From Nocardioides sp. URHA0032 (lineage in GTDB: Bacteria > Actinomycetota > Actinomycetes > Propionibacteriales > Nocardioidaceae): a stretch of DNA of 64,000 nucleotides. The stretch lies in the NCBI RefSeq assembly GCF_000620645.1, contig NZ_KK211160.1, forward strand, positions 438,836-502,835, in the 5' to 3' direction. The notes beneath the pieces are model-generated. The model was not told the DNA's origin. It saw only the letters and a list, made by a program, of their open reading frames with translations, and ran no database searches. Shown here piece after piece: positions 25,908-34,811 of the stretch (its first letter is position 1; each line of letters starts with the position of its first letter). The position numbers were made by a program, and so were the translations under genes.

Positions 25908-25978
25908 GCACCCCACGAAGTTCTTCGCTTCCCCCCCTTCGCTCCTCCATCGAACAACTTCGCGAGGACCCCGCATGA
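25904..25978 (+). CDS. 24-codon ORF bridging nuoF and nuoG
   Basis: The 67-nt gap between nuoF and nuoG is the only sizeable gap in the operon, and it is exactly filled by a reading frame that begins ATGA on the nuoF stop and ends ATGA on the nuoG start. The peptide is Ser/Pro/Arg-rich, beginning MSTPRSSSLPP and ending EQLREDPA. GAGGA, close before its end, also serves as nuoG ribosome binding site. The DNA has arms CGAAGTT (25916-25922) and AACTTCG (25956-25962). It may exist only to keep ribosomes coupled, and the peptide may have no function. Confidence 0.4.
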   Translation: MSTPRSSSLPPLRSSIEQLREDPA

Positions 25979-28371
25979 CGACCACCCCGGAGAAGACCGA
26001 CCTGGTCAGCGTGACCATCGACGGCATCCAGGTCAGCGTCCCCAAGGACACGCTCGTGATCCGCGCCGCCGAGCAGGTCGGCGTGCAGGTGCCGCGGTTC
26101 TGCGACCACCCGCTGCTCGCGCCGGTCGGCGCCTGCCGCCAGTGCCTGGTCGACGTGCCGGACGCGGGCAACGGCCGCGGCTTCCCGAAGCCGCAGGCCT
26201 CCTGCACGCTGCCGGTCGCCGAGGGCATGGTCGTGAACACCCAGGCCACCAGCGAGGTCGCCGACAAGGCCCAGCAGGGGATCATGGAGTTCCTGCTGAT
26301 CAACCACCCGCTGGACTGCCCGGTCTGCGACAAGGGCGGCGAGTGCCCGCTGCAGAACCAGGCGATGTCCAACGGTCGCGGCGAGTCCCGCTTCCACGGC
26401 CTGAAGCGGACCTACCCGAAGCCGATCAACATCTCCGCCCAGGTGCTGCTCGACCGCGAGCGCTGCGTGCTCTGCGCGCGCTGCACCAGGTTCTCCGAGC
26501 AGATCGCCGGCGACCCCTTCATCGCCCTCATCGAGCGCGGTGCCCTGCAGCAGGTCGGCATCTACGAGCGCGAGCCGTTCGACTCCTACTTCTCCGGCAA
26601 CACCATCCAGATCTGCCCGGTGGGTGCGCTGACCAGCGCCGACTACCGCTTCCGCTCCCGCCCGTTCGACCTCGTCTCCACTCCGAGCGTCGCCGAGCAC
26701 GACGCCTGCGGTGCCGCGATCCGCGTCGACCACCGCCGGGGGAAGGTGATGCGCCGCCTGGCCGGCAACGACCCCGAGGTCAACGAGGAGTGGATCACCG
26801 ACAAGGACCGGTTCGCGTTCCACTACGCGACCGAGGCCGACCGGCTGGCCTACCCGCAGGTCCGCGACGAGGACGGCTCCCTGCGACCGGCGTCGTGGCC
26901 GGAGGCCTTCGCCGTCGCGGCCCGCGGCCTGCAGGCAGCGGGCGCGTCCGCCGTGCTCACCGGCGGCCGGGTCACCGCCGAGGACGCCTACGCGTACAGC
27001 AAGTTCGCGCGCGTCGCGCTCGGCACCAACGACATCGACTTCCGGGCCCGCCCGCACTCGGCCGAGGAGGCGGCGTTCCTCGCGAGCGAGGTCGTCCTCC
27101 GCAGCACCGTCACGTACGCCGACCTGGAGTCGGCCTCGACGGTGCTGCTCGCGGGCCTCGAGCCCGAGGACGAGGCGGCCACGATCTTCCTGCGCCTGCG
27201 CAAGGCGTCGAGCCCCGGCCGCCCCGGTGGCGGGACCCGGGTGGTCTCGATCGCGCCGTACGCCTCCCGTGGCCTGGCCAAGATGCACGGCCACCTGGTC
27301 CGCACCGCGCCCGGTGCCGAGGCCGCGGCTCTCGACGCGATGGTCGAGCACGCCGAGCACGGCATCGACAAGCGGTCCGTGATCCTGGTCGGCGAGCGGT
27401 TGGCGACCGTCCCCGGCGCCCTGACCGCCGCGGCCGGCCTGTCCGCCAGGACCGGCGCCCGGCTGGCCTGGGTGCCCCGCCGCGCCGGCGACCGCGGGGC
27501 CGTCGAGACCGGCTGCCTCCCGAACCTGCTCCCCGGCGGGCGTCCCGTCACCGACCCGGCCGCCCGCGTCGACGCGGCGACCGCGTGGGGCGTCGACCGG
27601 CTGCCGGAGGCACCCGGCCGGGACGCCGACGCCATCGTCGCGGCGCTCGCCTCGGGTGAGCTCCGCGGCCTGGTCGTCAGCGGCGTCGACCCCGACGACA
27701 CCAGCGACCCGGCCGCCACGCGCGCGGCGATCGAGGCGGCGTCGTTCGTCGTCGCCCTCGAGCTCCGCGAGACCGAGGTGACCCGGGCCGCCGACGTGGT
27801 CTTCCCCGTCGCGCCGGTCGTGGACAAGGCCGGCATGTTCGTCACCTGGGAGGGCCGCCCGCGGACCTTCGAGGCCGTGTTCTCCAGCCCGACCTCGCTG
27901 CCCGACCTGCGCATCCTGGCCGGCATCGCCGAGGAGCTCGACACGCCGCTGGGCTTCCGGACGGTCGCCGAGGCCCGTGCGCAGATGGAGGACATGGGGC
28001 CGTGGGACGGCGAGCGCGCCGGTCTCGACGGGTCGCCTCGTTCCTCGGCCGCGACTCGGCCAGCGACCGGGGACTTCGCCCTGGCGACCTGGAAGCTGCT
28101 GGTCGACAACGGTTCCATGCAGGACGGCGACAAGGCCTACCGCGCCACCGGCCGGGCTCCGGTCGCGCGGCTCAGCCGGGCGGCGTACGACGCGCACGGC
28201 CCGACGGTCACCCTCACCGGTGACCGCGGCTCGGTCACGCTGCCGGCCGAGGTGGCCGACCTCGACGACGACGTCGTGTGGGTCCCGGCCAACTCGTTCG
28301 GCAACGGCGTGCTGGCCGACCTGGCCTCGCCCGGCAGCCGCGTGACCGTCACGAAGGGAGCTGACCAGTGA
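25975..28371 (+). CDS. nuoG: NADH-quinone oxidoreductase subunit G
   Basis: 798-residue iron-sulfur subunit. The 2Fe-2S N1b ligands are Cys43, Cys54, Cys57 and Cys77. The N5 cluster has His111, Cys115, Cys118 and Cys124 (CPVCDKGGEC). N4 has Cys164, Cys167, Cys170 and Cys214. A molybdopterin oxidoreductase-like domain without a recognisable cofactor role follows from about residue 230. I did not see the extra N7 cysteine motif. The C-terminal part before residue 700 includes a variable Ser/Ala-rich loop. The stop overlaps nuoH by 4 nt. Confidence 0.95.
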   Translation: MTTTPEKTDLVSVTIDGIQVSVPKDTLVIRAAEQVGVQVPRFCDHPLLAPVGACRQCLVDVPDAGNGRGFPKPQASCTLPVAEGMVVNTQATSEVADKAQQGIMEFLLINHPLDCPVCDKGGECPLQNQAMSNGRGESRFHGLKRTYPKPINISAQVLLDRERCVLCARCTRFSEQIAGDPFIALIERGALQQVGIYEREPFDSYFSGNTIQICPVGALTSADYRFRSRPFDLVSTPSVAEHDACGAAIRVDHRRGKVMRRLAGNDPEVNEEWITDKDRFAFHYATEADRLAYPQVRDEDGSLRPASWPEAFAVAARGLQAAGASAVLTGGRVTAEDAYAYSKFARVALGTNDIDFRARPHSAEEAAFLASEVVLRSTVTYADLESASTVLLAGLEPEDEAATIFLRLRKASSPGRPGGGTRVVSIAPYASRGLAKMHGHLVRTAPGAEAAALDAMVEHAEHGIDKRSVILVGERLATVPGALTAAAGLSARTGARLAWVPRRAGDRGAVETGCLPNLLPGGRPVTDPAARVDAATAWGVDRLPEAPGRDADAIVAALASGELRGLVVSGVDPDDTSDPAATRAAIEAASFVVALELRETEVTRAADVVFPVAPVVDKAGMFVTWEGRPRTFEAVFSSPTSLPDLRILAGIAEELDTPLGFRTVAEARAQMEDMGPWDGERAGLDGSPRSSAATRPATGDFALATWKLLVDNGSMQDGDKAYRATGRAPVARLSRAAYDAHGPTVTLTGDRGSVTLPAEVADLDDDVVWVPANSFGNGVLADLASPGSRVTVTKGADQ

Positions 28372-29651
28372 TCGTCATGGCCGACGACCTGTCGATGTTC
28401 GGGCAGGACGCGTGGTGGGTGATCGGGCTCAAGGCCGTGTTCATCTTCCTGATCCTGGTGCTGCTGACGCTCTTCAACATCTGGTGGGAGCGCCGCGTCG
28501 TGGCCCGGATGCAGCACCGCATCGGCCCGAACGTGCACGGCCCGTTCGGCCTGCTGCAGTCGCTGGCCGACGGCGTGAAGCTGGCGCTGAAGGAGGACAT
28601 CGTCCCGAAGGCCGCGGACAAGGTGGTCTTCGTCCTGGCGCCGGTGATCTCCGCGACGGCCGCGTTCGTGACGTTCGCGGTGATCCCGTTCGGCCCGGTG
28701 GTGAACTTCTTCGGCCAGGAGACGCCGCTCCAGCTGACCGACATGCCGGTGGCGGTGCTGTTCGTGCTGGCGATCGCCTCGGTCGGCATCTACGGCATCG
28801 TCCTCGGCGGCTGGTCCAGCGGCTCGACGTACTCCCTGCTCGGCGGCCTGCGCTCGAGCGCCCAGATGATCTCCTACGAGGTCGCGATGGGCCTCGCGCT
28901 GGTGGCGGTGTTCCTGTACGCCGGCTCGATGTCGACCTCCGAGATCGTGGCGGCCCAGGACGACCTGTGGTTCGGCCTGATCCTGGTGCCGTCGTTCGTG
29001 ATCTACATGATCGCCATGGTCGGCGAGACCAACCGGGCGCCGTTCGACCTCCCGGAGGCCGAGGGCGAGCTGGTCGGCGGCTTCCACACCGAGTACAGCT
29101 CGCTGAAGTTCGCCCTGTTCTTCCTTGCCGAGTACATCAACATGGCGACGGTCTCCGCGCTCGCGACGACGCTGTTCCTCGGCGGCTGGCACGCGCCGTT
29201 CTGGATCGACCACGCGTGGGCGGGCGCCAACGAGGGCTACTGGCCGCTGTTGTGGTTCTTCGGCAAGATCATGTTCTTCATCTTCCTGTTCATCTGGCTC
29301 CGCGGCTCGCTGCCGCGGCTCCGGTACGACCAGTTCATGGCGTTCGGCTGGAAGCGGCTGATCCCGATCGCGCTGGTCTGGATCGTCGCGGTGGCGACCA
29401 TCCGGGCGATCTCGCTCGACGGCGGTCTCGACCGGCGCTACCTGATGATCGGCATCGGCATCCTCGCGGTGTTCTTCCTGGTCCTGTTCTTCATCGGCGA
29501 CCGGGCCGAGGCCGAGGACACCACCGAGCCGGCAGCGGCCACCCCGGGTGGGTTCCCGGTCCCGCCGATGCCGACCGGCGGCCCGGTCCGCGGCGCTGCG
29601 CAGCCGCTCACGTTCCGCACGAGCTCCACCGTCACGGGAGGCGACGCCTGA
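28368..29651 (+). CDS. nuoH: NADH-quinone oxidoreductase subunit H
   Basis: 427-residue membrane subunit at the junction of the two arms, lining the quinone entry. Conserved segments include ERRVVARMQHRIGPNVHGPF, the acidic loop GETNRAPFDLPEAEGELVGG and FHTEYSSLKFALFF. A hydrophilic Pro-rich C-terminal tail of about 55 residues extends beyond the E. coli length, as in other actinobacteria. The GTG at 28368 was preferred over the ATG at 28377 because GGGAG is 7 nt before it and it overlaps nuoG by 4 nt. Confidence 0.95.
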   Translation: MIVMADDLSMFGQDAWWVIGLKAVFIFLILVLLTLFNIWWERRVVARMQHRIGPNVHGPFGLLQSLADGVKLALKEDIVPKAADKVVFVLAPVISATAAFVTFAVIPFGPVVNFFGQETPLQLTDMPVAVLFVLAIASVGIYGIVLGGWSSGSTYSLLGGLRSSAQMISYEVAMGLALVAVFLYAGSMSTSEIVAAQDDLWFGLILVPSFVIYMIAMVGETNRAPFDLPEAEGELVGGFHTEYSSLKFALFFLAEYINMATVSALATTLFLGGWHAPFWIDHAWAGANEGYWPLLWFFGKIMFFIFLFIWLRGSLPRLRYDQFMAFGWKRLIPIALVWIVAVATIRAISLDGGLDRRYLMIGIGILAVFFLVLFFIGDRAEAEDTTEPAAATPGGFPVPPMPTGGPVRGAAQPLTFRTSSTVTGGDA

Positions 29652-30220
29652 TGGCCGACGAATCGTCCAAGAGCCTCAAGGAGCAGTTCTGGGATCCGGT
29701 CGCCGGCTTCGGCGTCACGTTCCGGACCATGTTCAAGAAGGTCGTCACCGAGCAGTACCCGTTCGAGAAGACGCCGACCGCGCCACGCTTCCACGGCCGG
29801 CACCAGCTCAACCGCTGGCCCGACGGCCTCGAGAAGTGCATCGGCTGCGAGCTGTGCGCGTGGGCCTGCCCGGCGGACGCGATCTACGTGGAGGGCGCCT
29901 CGAACACCGACGACCCCGACGGTCGGTTCAGCCCTGGTGAGCGGTACGGCCGCGTCTACCAGATCAACTACCTGCGCTGCATCCTGTGCGGCCTGTGCAT
30001 CGAGGCCTGCCCCACCCGCGCGCTGACGATGACCAACGAGTACGAGCTCGCCGACGACAACCGCGCGGACCTCATCTACGAGAAGCAGGACCTCCTCGCC
30101 CCGCTGCTGCCAGGGATGGAGCAGCCGCCGCACCCGATGCGGCTCGGTGACGACGAGGGCGCGTACTACCGCGGCGAGTTCGCGGCGCCGGCGCCGACCG
30201 GACGGGAGGCGGGCAAGTGA
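29651..30220 (+). CDS. nuoI: NADH-quinone oxidoreductase subunit I
   Basis: 189-residue ferredoxin-like subunit with clusters N6a and N6b. Both 4Fe-4S motifs are intact: CIGCELCAWACP (Cys63, 66, 69, 73) and CILCGLCIEACP (Cys110, 113, 116, 120). The ATG at 29651 shares one base with the nuoH stop, and the stop overlaps the nuoJ GTG by 4 nt. Confidence 0.96.
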   Translation: MADESSKSLKEQFWDPVAGFGVTFRTMFKKVVTEQYPFEKTPTAPRFHGRHQLNRWPDGLEKCIGCELCAWACPADAIYVEGASNTDDPDGRFSPGERYGRVYQINYLRCILCGLCIEACPTRALTMTNEYELADDNRADLIYEKQDLLAPLLPGMEQPPHPMRLGDDEGAYYRGEFAAPAPTGREAGK

Positions 30221-31044
30221 TCGCCTTCTGGATCCTCGCGCCGATCATGACGATCGCGGCGCTGGGCATCCTGTTCGTCCGCAAGGCCGTGCACGCGGCC
30301 CTGCTGCTGGCCGTGGTGATGATCAGCCTCGCGATCCTGTACGCCGCGCTCGACGCGCCGTTCCTGTTCGCGGTGCAGATCATCGTCTACACCGGCGCGA
30401 TCCTGATGCTGTTCCTGTTCGTGCTGATGCTGGTCGGCGTCGACGCCTCGGACTCGGTGGTGGAGACGATCCGCGGCCAGCGGGTGGCGGCGATGATCGG
30501 CGGCCTGCTGCTCGGGCTGGTGCTCGTGATCGGTCTCGGCCAGATCTCGCTGGGCACTGCGGTCGGCCTCGACGAGGCGAACGACGCCGGCAACATCCAG
30601 GCGCTCGCGAACATCCTGTTCTCCCACTACGTCTTCGGCTTCGAGGTGACCAGCGCCCTGCTGATCACGGCGGCGGTCGGGGCGATGGTGCTCGCCCACC
30701 GCGAGCGCTTGACGCCCAAGTCGACGCAGACCAGCCTGGCGGCGCAGCGCGTCCGCGACTACGCCGAGAAGGGCACCCACCTCGGCCCGCTGCCGACTCC
30801 GGGCGTCTACGCCCGCCACAACGCGGTCGACACCCCGGCGCTGCTCCCGGACGGCACCCCGTCCGAGGCGTCGATCTCCCGGGTGCTCGTCGCCCGGGGC
30901 ACGGTGCGGTCCGCGCCGGCGCTGGCCGACGACATCACCGTGATCGAGGGCCAGATCGGCGGCGCCCCCCACGCCGGCCGGCAGAGCGAGGCACCCGCGA
31001 CGACGACCGAGACCACGCCCGCGACCGGAGGTGACCACCAGTGA
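30217..31044 (+). CDS. nuoJ: NADH-quinone oxidoreductase subunit J
   Basis: 275-residue membrane subunit with five helices in the first 170 residues, including the ALDAPFLFAVQIIVYTGAIL segment whose third helix forms the pi-bulge region of complex I. The remaining 100 residues are a hydrophilic C-terminal extension typical of actinobacterial NuoJ and absent from E. coli. The GTG at 30217 and the stop both overlap their neighbours by 4 nt. Confidence 0.94.
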   Translation: MIAFWILAPIMTIAALGILFVRKAVHAALLLAVVMISLAILYAALDAPFLFAVQIIVYTGAILMLFLFVLMLVGVDASDSVVETIRGQRVAAMIGGLLLGLVLVIGLGQISLGTAVGLDEANDAGNIQALANILFSHYVFGFEVTSALLITAAVGAMVLAHRERLTPKSTQTSLAAQRVRDYAEKGTHLGPLPTPGVYARHNAVDTPALLPDGTPSEASISRVLVARGTVRSAPALADDITVIEGQIGGAPHAGRQSEAPATTTETTPATGGDHQ

Positions 31045-31340
31045 ACATCACGGCGTACGTCGTCCTCTCCGGGATCCTGTTCACGATCGGCTGCGTGGGC
31101 GTGCTGACGCGGCGCAACGCGATCGTCGTGTTCATGTGCATCGAGCTGATGCTCAACGCCACGAACCTCGCACTCGTCGCCTTCGCCAAGCAGCACGGCA
31201 ACCTCGACGGCCAGATCGCCGCCTTCTTCGTGATGGTGGTGGCCGCGGCCGAGGTCGTCGTCGGGCTCGCGATCATCATGACCATCTTCCGCACCCGTCG
31301 CTCGGCCTCCGTCGACGACGCCAGCCTCCTGAAGTACTGA
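31041..31340 (+). CDS. nuoK: NADH-quinone oxidoreductase subunit K
   Basis: 99-residue three-helix membrane subunit. Conserved glutamates in the membrane are seen in FMCIELMLNATNLALVAF and AAAEVVVGLAIIM; both are part of the proton path. The GTG at 31041 overlaps nuoJ by 4 nt. A 13-nt spacer with GAGAGG separates it from nuoL. Confidence 0.96.
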   Translation: MNITAYVVLSGILFTIGCVGVLTRRNAIVVFMCIELMLNATNLALVAFAKQHGNLDGQIAAFFVMVVAAAEVVVGLAIIMTIFRTRRSASVDDASLLKY

Positions 31341-31353
31341 GAGGTACGCCCAG

Positions 31354-33285
31354 ATGTACGCACTCCAAGGAGGCGAGTCGATCCCGGTCGTCGACCCGTC
31401 GTCGGCCGACGGGGTCTTCGCGCTGCTCTGGCTGGTGGTCGCGCTGCCGCTCGCCGGCGCCGCGATCCTGCTGGTCGGCGGGAAGTACACCGACAGGTGG
31501 GGTCACCTGCTCGGCACCCTGCTGCCGATCGGCTCGTTCGTGATCTCGCTGGTCATGTTCATCTCGGTCCTCGGCCGGGACGACAGCGACCGCCAGGTGA
31601 TGCAGCACCTCTACACCTGGATCGAGGCCGGCCACCTGAACGTCGGGATGGACCTGCTCTACGACCCCTTGTCGGCGCTGTTCCTGCTGCTGATCACCGG
31701 CGTCGGCTCGCTGATCCACATCTACTCGATCGGCTACATGGCGCACGACCCGCGCCGGCGCCGCTTCTTCGGGTACCTCAACCTGTTCGTCGCGGCGATG
31801 CTGATGCTGGTGCTGTCCGAGAACTACCTCGGGCTGTTCCTCGGCTGGGAGGGCGTCGGCCTGGCGTCGTACCTCCTGATCGGCTTCTGGCAGCACAAGC
31901 CGTCCGCCGCCGCCGCGGCCAAGAAGGCGTTCGTGATCAACCGCGTGGGCGACATGGGTCTCTCGCTGGCGATCATGATGTTCTTCGTCCTCTTCGGCTC
32001 GACGAGCTTCTCGGTCATCAGCTCGGCCGCCGGCAACGCGTCCGAGACCCAGATGACGGTCCTCGGCCTGCTGCTCCTGCTGGCCGCGTGCGGCAAGTCC
32101 GCGCAGTTCCCGCTGCAGGCCTGGCTGCTCGACGCGATGGAGGGCCCCACGCCGGTCTCGGCGCTCATCCACGCGGCGACCATGGTGACCGCCGGCGTCT
32201 ACCTGATCGTCCGGTCGAACTTCGTCTTCGAGCTCGCACCGAACGCCCAGACGGTGGTCATCGTGATCGCGGGGATCTCGATCCTCTGGGGTGCCTGGAT
32301 CGGCTGCGCGAAGGACGACATCAAGAAGGCGCTGGCCGGCTCCACGATGAGCCAGATCGGCTACATGATGCTCGGCGCTGGCCTCGGCGTCGCCGGCTAC
32401 GCGTTCGCGATCTTCCACCTGCTGACCCACGGCTTCTTCAAGGCCAACATGTTCCTCGGCGCCGGCTCGGTCATGCACGGCATGGACGACGACGTCGACA
32501 TGCGCCACTACGGGGCGATCCGCAAGGCCATGCCGATCACGTTCCTCACCTTTGCGATGGGCTACCTCGCGATCATCGGCTTCCCCGGCTTCTCCGGGTT
32601 CTGGTCGAAGGACAAGATCATCGAGGTCGCGCTCACCCAGAACATCGTGGTCGGCCTGGTCGCCCTCCTCGGTGCCGGCGTCACGGGCTTCTACATGACG
32701 CGGCTGATGCTGATGACGTTCTTCACCGAGAAGCGCTGGTCCAAGGGCGTCCACCCGCACGAGTCGCCCGCGGTGATGACCGGTCCGCTCGTCGTGCTCG
32801 CGGCCCTCTCGGTCCTCGGCGGCATCATGCTGGCCGGCGAGTGGATCGTGGACTTCCTCCAGCCCGTCACCGGTGTTTCCGAGCACGAGGACCCACCGAT
32901 CCCCGTGCTCGCGGTCAGCGCCATCGCGGTCGTCGTGGTCGCGATCGGGGTCGCCGTCGCCTGGTTCGTCTTCGGCCGGCACGCGGTGCCGCGCGAGGCC
33001 CCGCGGGACGTCTCCTTCGTGACCCGCGCGGGCCGCGAGGAGGTCTACGGCAACCAGATCAACGACACCCTGGTCGTGAATCCGAGCCGGCACCTGACCT
33101 CGGGGCTGCTCGTCACCGACAAGCGGGTCGTCGACGGTGTCCTCACCGGCGGCCCGGTCGCGATCGGCGCGATCGCGACGATCGCCCGGCGCGCGCAGAA
33201 CGGCTTCGTCCGCTCCTACGCCCTGTCCCTCCTCGGCGGCGCACTGATCGTCGTCCTGGCCCTCCTGGCGGTGAACCTCACATGA
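31354..33285 (+). CDS. nuoL: NADH-quinone oxidoreductase subunit L
   Basis: 643-residue antiporter-like subunit and the most distal proton pump of the membrane arm. Landmarks include LFLGWEGVGLASYLLIGFW with the key glutamate, GKSAQFPLQAWLLDAMEGPT with the lysine, and THGFFKANMFLGAGSVMHGM. The C terminus contains the lateral helix region and a last membrane helix. It overlaps nuoM by 4 nt. Confidence 0.96.
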   Translation: MYALQGGESIPVVDPSSADGVFALLWLVVALPLAGAAILLVGGKYTDRWGHLLGTLLPIGSFVISLVMFISVLGRDDSDRQVMQHLYTWIEAGHLNVGMDLLYDPLSALFLLLITGVGSLIHIYSIGYMAHDPRRRRFFGYLNLFVAAMLMLVLSENYLGLFLGWEGVGLASYLLIGFWQHKPSAAAAAKKAFVINRVGDMGLSLAIMMFFVLFGSTSFSVISSAAGNASETQMTVLGLLLLLAACGKSAQFPLQAWLLDAMEGPTPVSALIHAATMVTAGVYLIVRSNFVFELAPNAQTVVIVIAGISILWGAWIGCAKDDIKKALAGSTMSQIGYMMLGAGLGVAGYAFAIFHLLTHGFFKANMFLGAGSVMHGMDDDVDMRHYGAIRKAMPITFLTFAMGYLAIIGFPGFSGFWSKDKIIEVALTQNIVVGLVALLGAGVTGFYMTRLMLMTFFTEKRWSKGVHPHESPAVMTGPLVVLAALSVLGGIMLAGEWIVDFLQPVTGVSEHEDPPIPVLAVSAIAVVVVAIGVAVAWFVFGRHAVPREAPRDVSFVTRAGREEVYGNQINDTLVVNPSRHLTSGLLVTDKRVVDGVLTGGPVAIGAIATIARRAQNGFVRSYALSLLGGALIVVLALLAVNLT

Positions 33286-34811
33286 GCGACTTCCCCTGGC
33301 TCACCGTCCTCTGGGCGGTGCCGTTCGTCGGCGCGGTCGTGACGGCGTTCGTGCCGCGGACGCGCGGCGAGCTGCTGCCCAAGCAGGTCGGGCTCGCGGT
33401 CTCGGTGCTGACGCTCGCCGTCGGTGTCGCGATCGCGGTGCAGTACGACGCCGGTACCGGCATGCAGATGACCGAGACCCACGACTGGATCTCGGCGTTC
33501 GGCGTGCACTACGCGCTCGGTGTCGACGGCCTCGGCCTGCTGCTGATCCTGCTGACCGTCGCGCTCGTCCCGGTCGTCTTCGTCGCGTCCTGGCACGAGG
33601 CCGACGGCCGCGACCCGGCGTCGTTCTTCGCCTGGGCACTCGCGCTCGAGGCGTTCGCGCTCGTGGTCTTCGCCGCCACCGACGTGTTCCTCTTCTACGT
33701 CGTCTTCGAGGCCACGCTGATCCCGGCGTACTTCCTCATCGGCCGCTTCGGCCGCGAGGGCCGGGCGTTCGCGGCGCTGAAGTTCCTGATGTACCAGCTC
33801 GGCGGCGGCCTGGTCCTGCTGGCCGCGGTGATCGGGCTGTACGTCGTGTCCGCGCAGGCCGGCAGCCCGTCGTACCTGCTCTCGGACCTCCAGAACGTCG
33901 ACATGAGCCAGACGTGGGAGCGATGGCTGTTCGTCGGCTTCATGATCGCGTTCGCCGTGAAGGCGCCGCTGTTCCCGCTGCACACCTGGCTCGCGGACAC
34001 CACCGAGAAGGCCACCCCCGGCACGTCTGTGCTGCTGGTCTGCATCCTCGACAAGATCGGCACCTTCGGGATGCTGCGGTTCTGCCTCGGCCTGTTCCCG
34101 GAGGCCTCGCAGTGGGCGACACCGGTGGTGGTGACGCTCGCGCTGATCTCGATCGTGTACGGCGCGTTAATGGCGATCGGGCAGGACGACATCCTGCGCC
34201 TGATCGGACTGACCTCGCTGAGCCACTTCGGCTTCATCACGCTCGGCATCTTCGCGCTCACCACGCAGGGCGGGTCCGGCTCGATCCTCTACATGGTCAA
34301 CCACGGTGTCGGCACGGCCGCGCTGTTCCTGATCGCCGGCTTCCTGATCCGGCGCAAGGGCACGTCCCTCATCAGCGAGATCACCGGCGTCGAGAGCAGG
34401 GCGCCCGTGCTCGCCGGGCTGTTCCTGGTGGCGGGCCTGGCGACGCTCGGCCTGCCCGGCCTGAGCCAGTTCGTCTCCGAGATCATGGTGATGATCGCCG
34501 CGTTCGACTACCACTGGTGGGTGGGCGCCGTCTCGGTCACCGGCACCGTGCTGGCGGCGGTGTACGTGCTCTGGCTCTACCAGCGCACGATGACCGGTCC
34601 GCCCACGCCGGGTGACGCCGTGATGACCGACCTGAACCGGCGCGAGCTGGTCGCCGTCGTACCCTTGGTCGCCGCGCTGGTCCTCTTCGGCTTCTACCCG
34701 ATGCCGCTGCTGAACGCTGCGAACCCGACCGTCGAGTCCCTGCTGCATCACGTCGGCGTCTCCGACGACGACCCGATGGTTCCGGTCAACGCCGAGGAAG
34801 GTGCTCACTGA
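33282..34811 (+). CDS. nuoM: NADH-quinone oxidoreductase subunit M
   Basis: 509-residue antiporter-like proton-pumping subunit. The conserved glutamate is in FYVVFEATLIPAYFLIGRFG, the lysine in FAVKAPLFPLHTWLADTTEK, and the C-terminal half holds GLPGLSQFVSEIMVM. About 14 helices are visible. The ATG at 33282 overlaps nuoL, and the stop shares one base with nuoN. Confidence 0.96.
   Translation: MSDFPWLTVLWAVPFVGAVVTAFVPRTRGELLPKQVGLAVSVLTLAVGVAIAVQYDAGTGMQMTETHDWISAFGVHYALGVDGLGLLLILLTVALVPVVFVASWHEADGRDPASFFAWALALEAFALVVFAATDVFLFYVVFEATLIPAYFLIGRFGREGRAFAALKFLMYQLGGGLVLLAAVIGLYVVSAQAGSPSYLLSDLQNVDMSQTWERWLFVGFMIAFAVKAPLFPLHTWLADTTEKATPGTSVLLVCILDKIGTFGMLRFCLGLFPEASQWATPVVVTLALISIVYGALMAIGQDDILRLIGLTSLSHFGFITLGIFALTTQGGSGSILYMVNHGVGTAALFLIAGFLIRRKGTSLISEITGVESRAPVLAGLFLVAGLATLGLPGLSQFVSEIMVMIAAFDYHWWVGAVSVTGTVLAAVYVLWLYQRTMTGPPTPGDAVMTDLNRRELVAVVPLVAALVLFGFYPMPLLNAANPTVESLLHHVGVSDDDPMVPVNAEEGAH

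Noticed and set aside
31497..34811. Very long open frames overlapping the nuo genes in other frames or on the opposite strand
   Set aside because: They are products of high GC content with few stops; their translations are Arg/Pro/Ala-rich and the overlapping frames encode clear complex I subunits.
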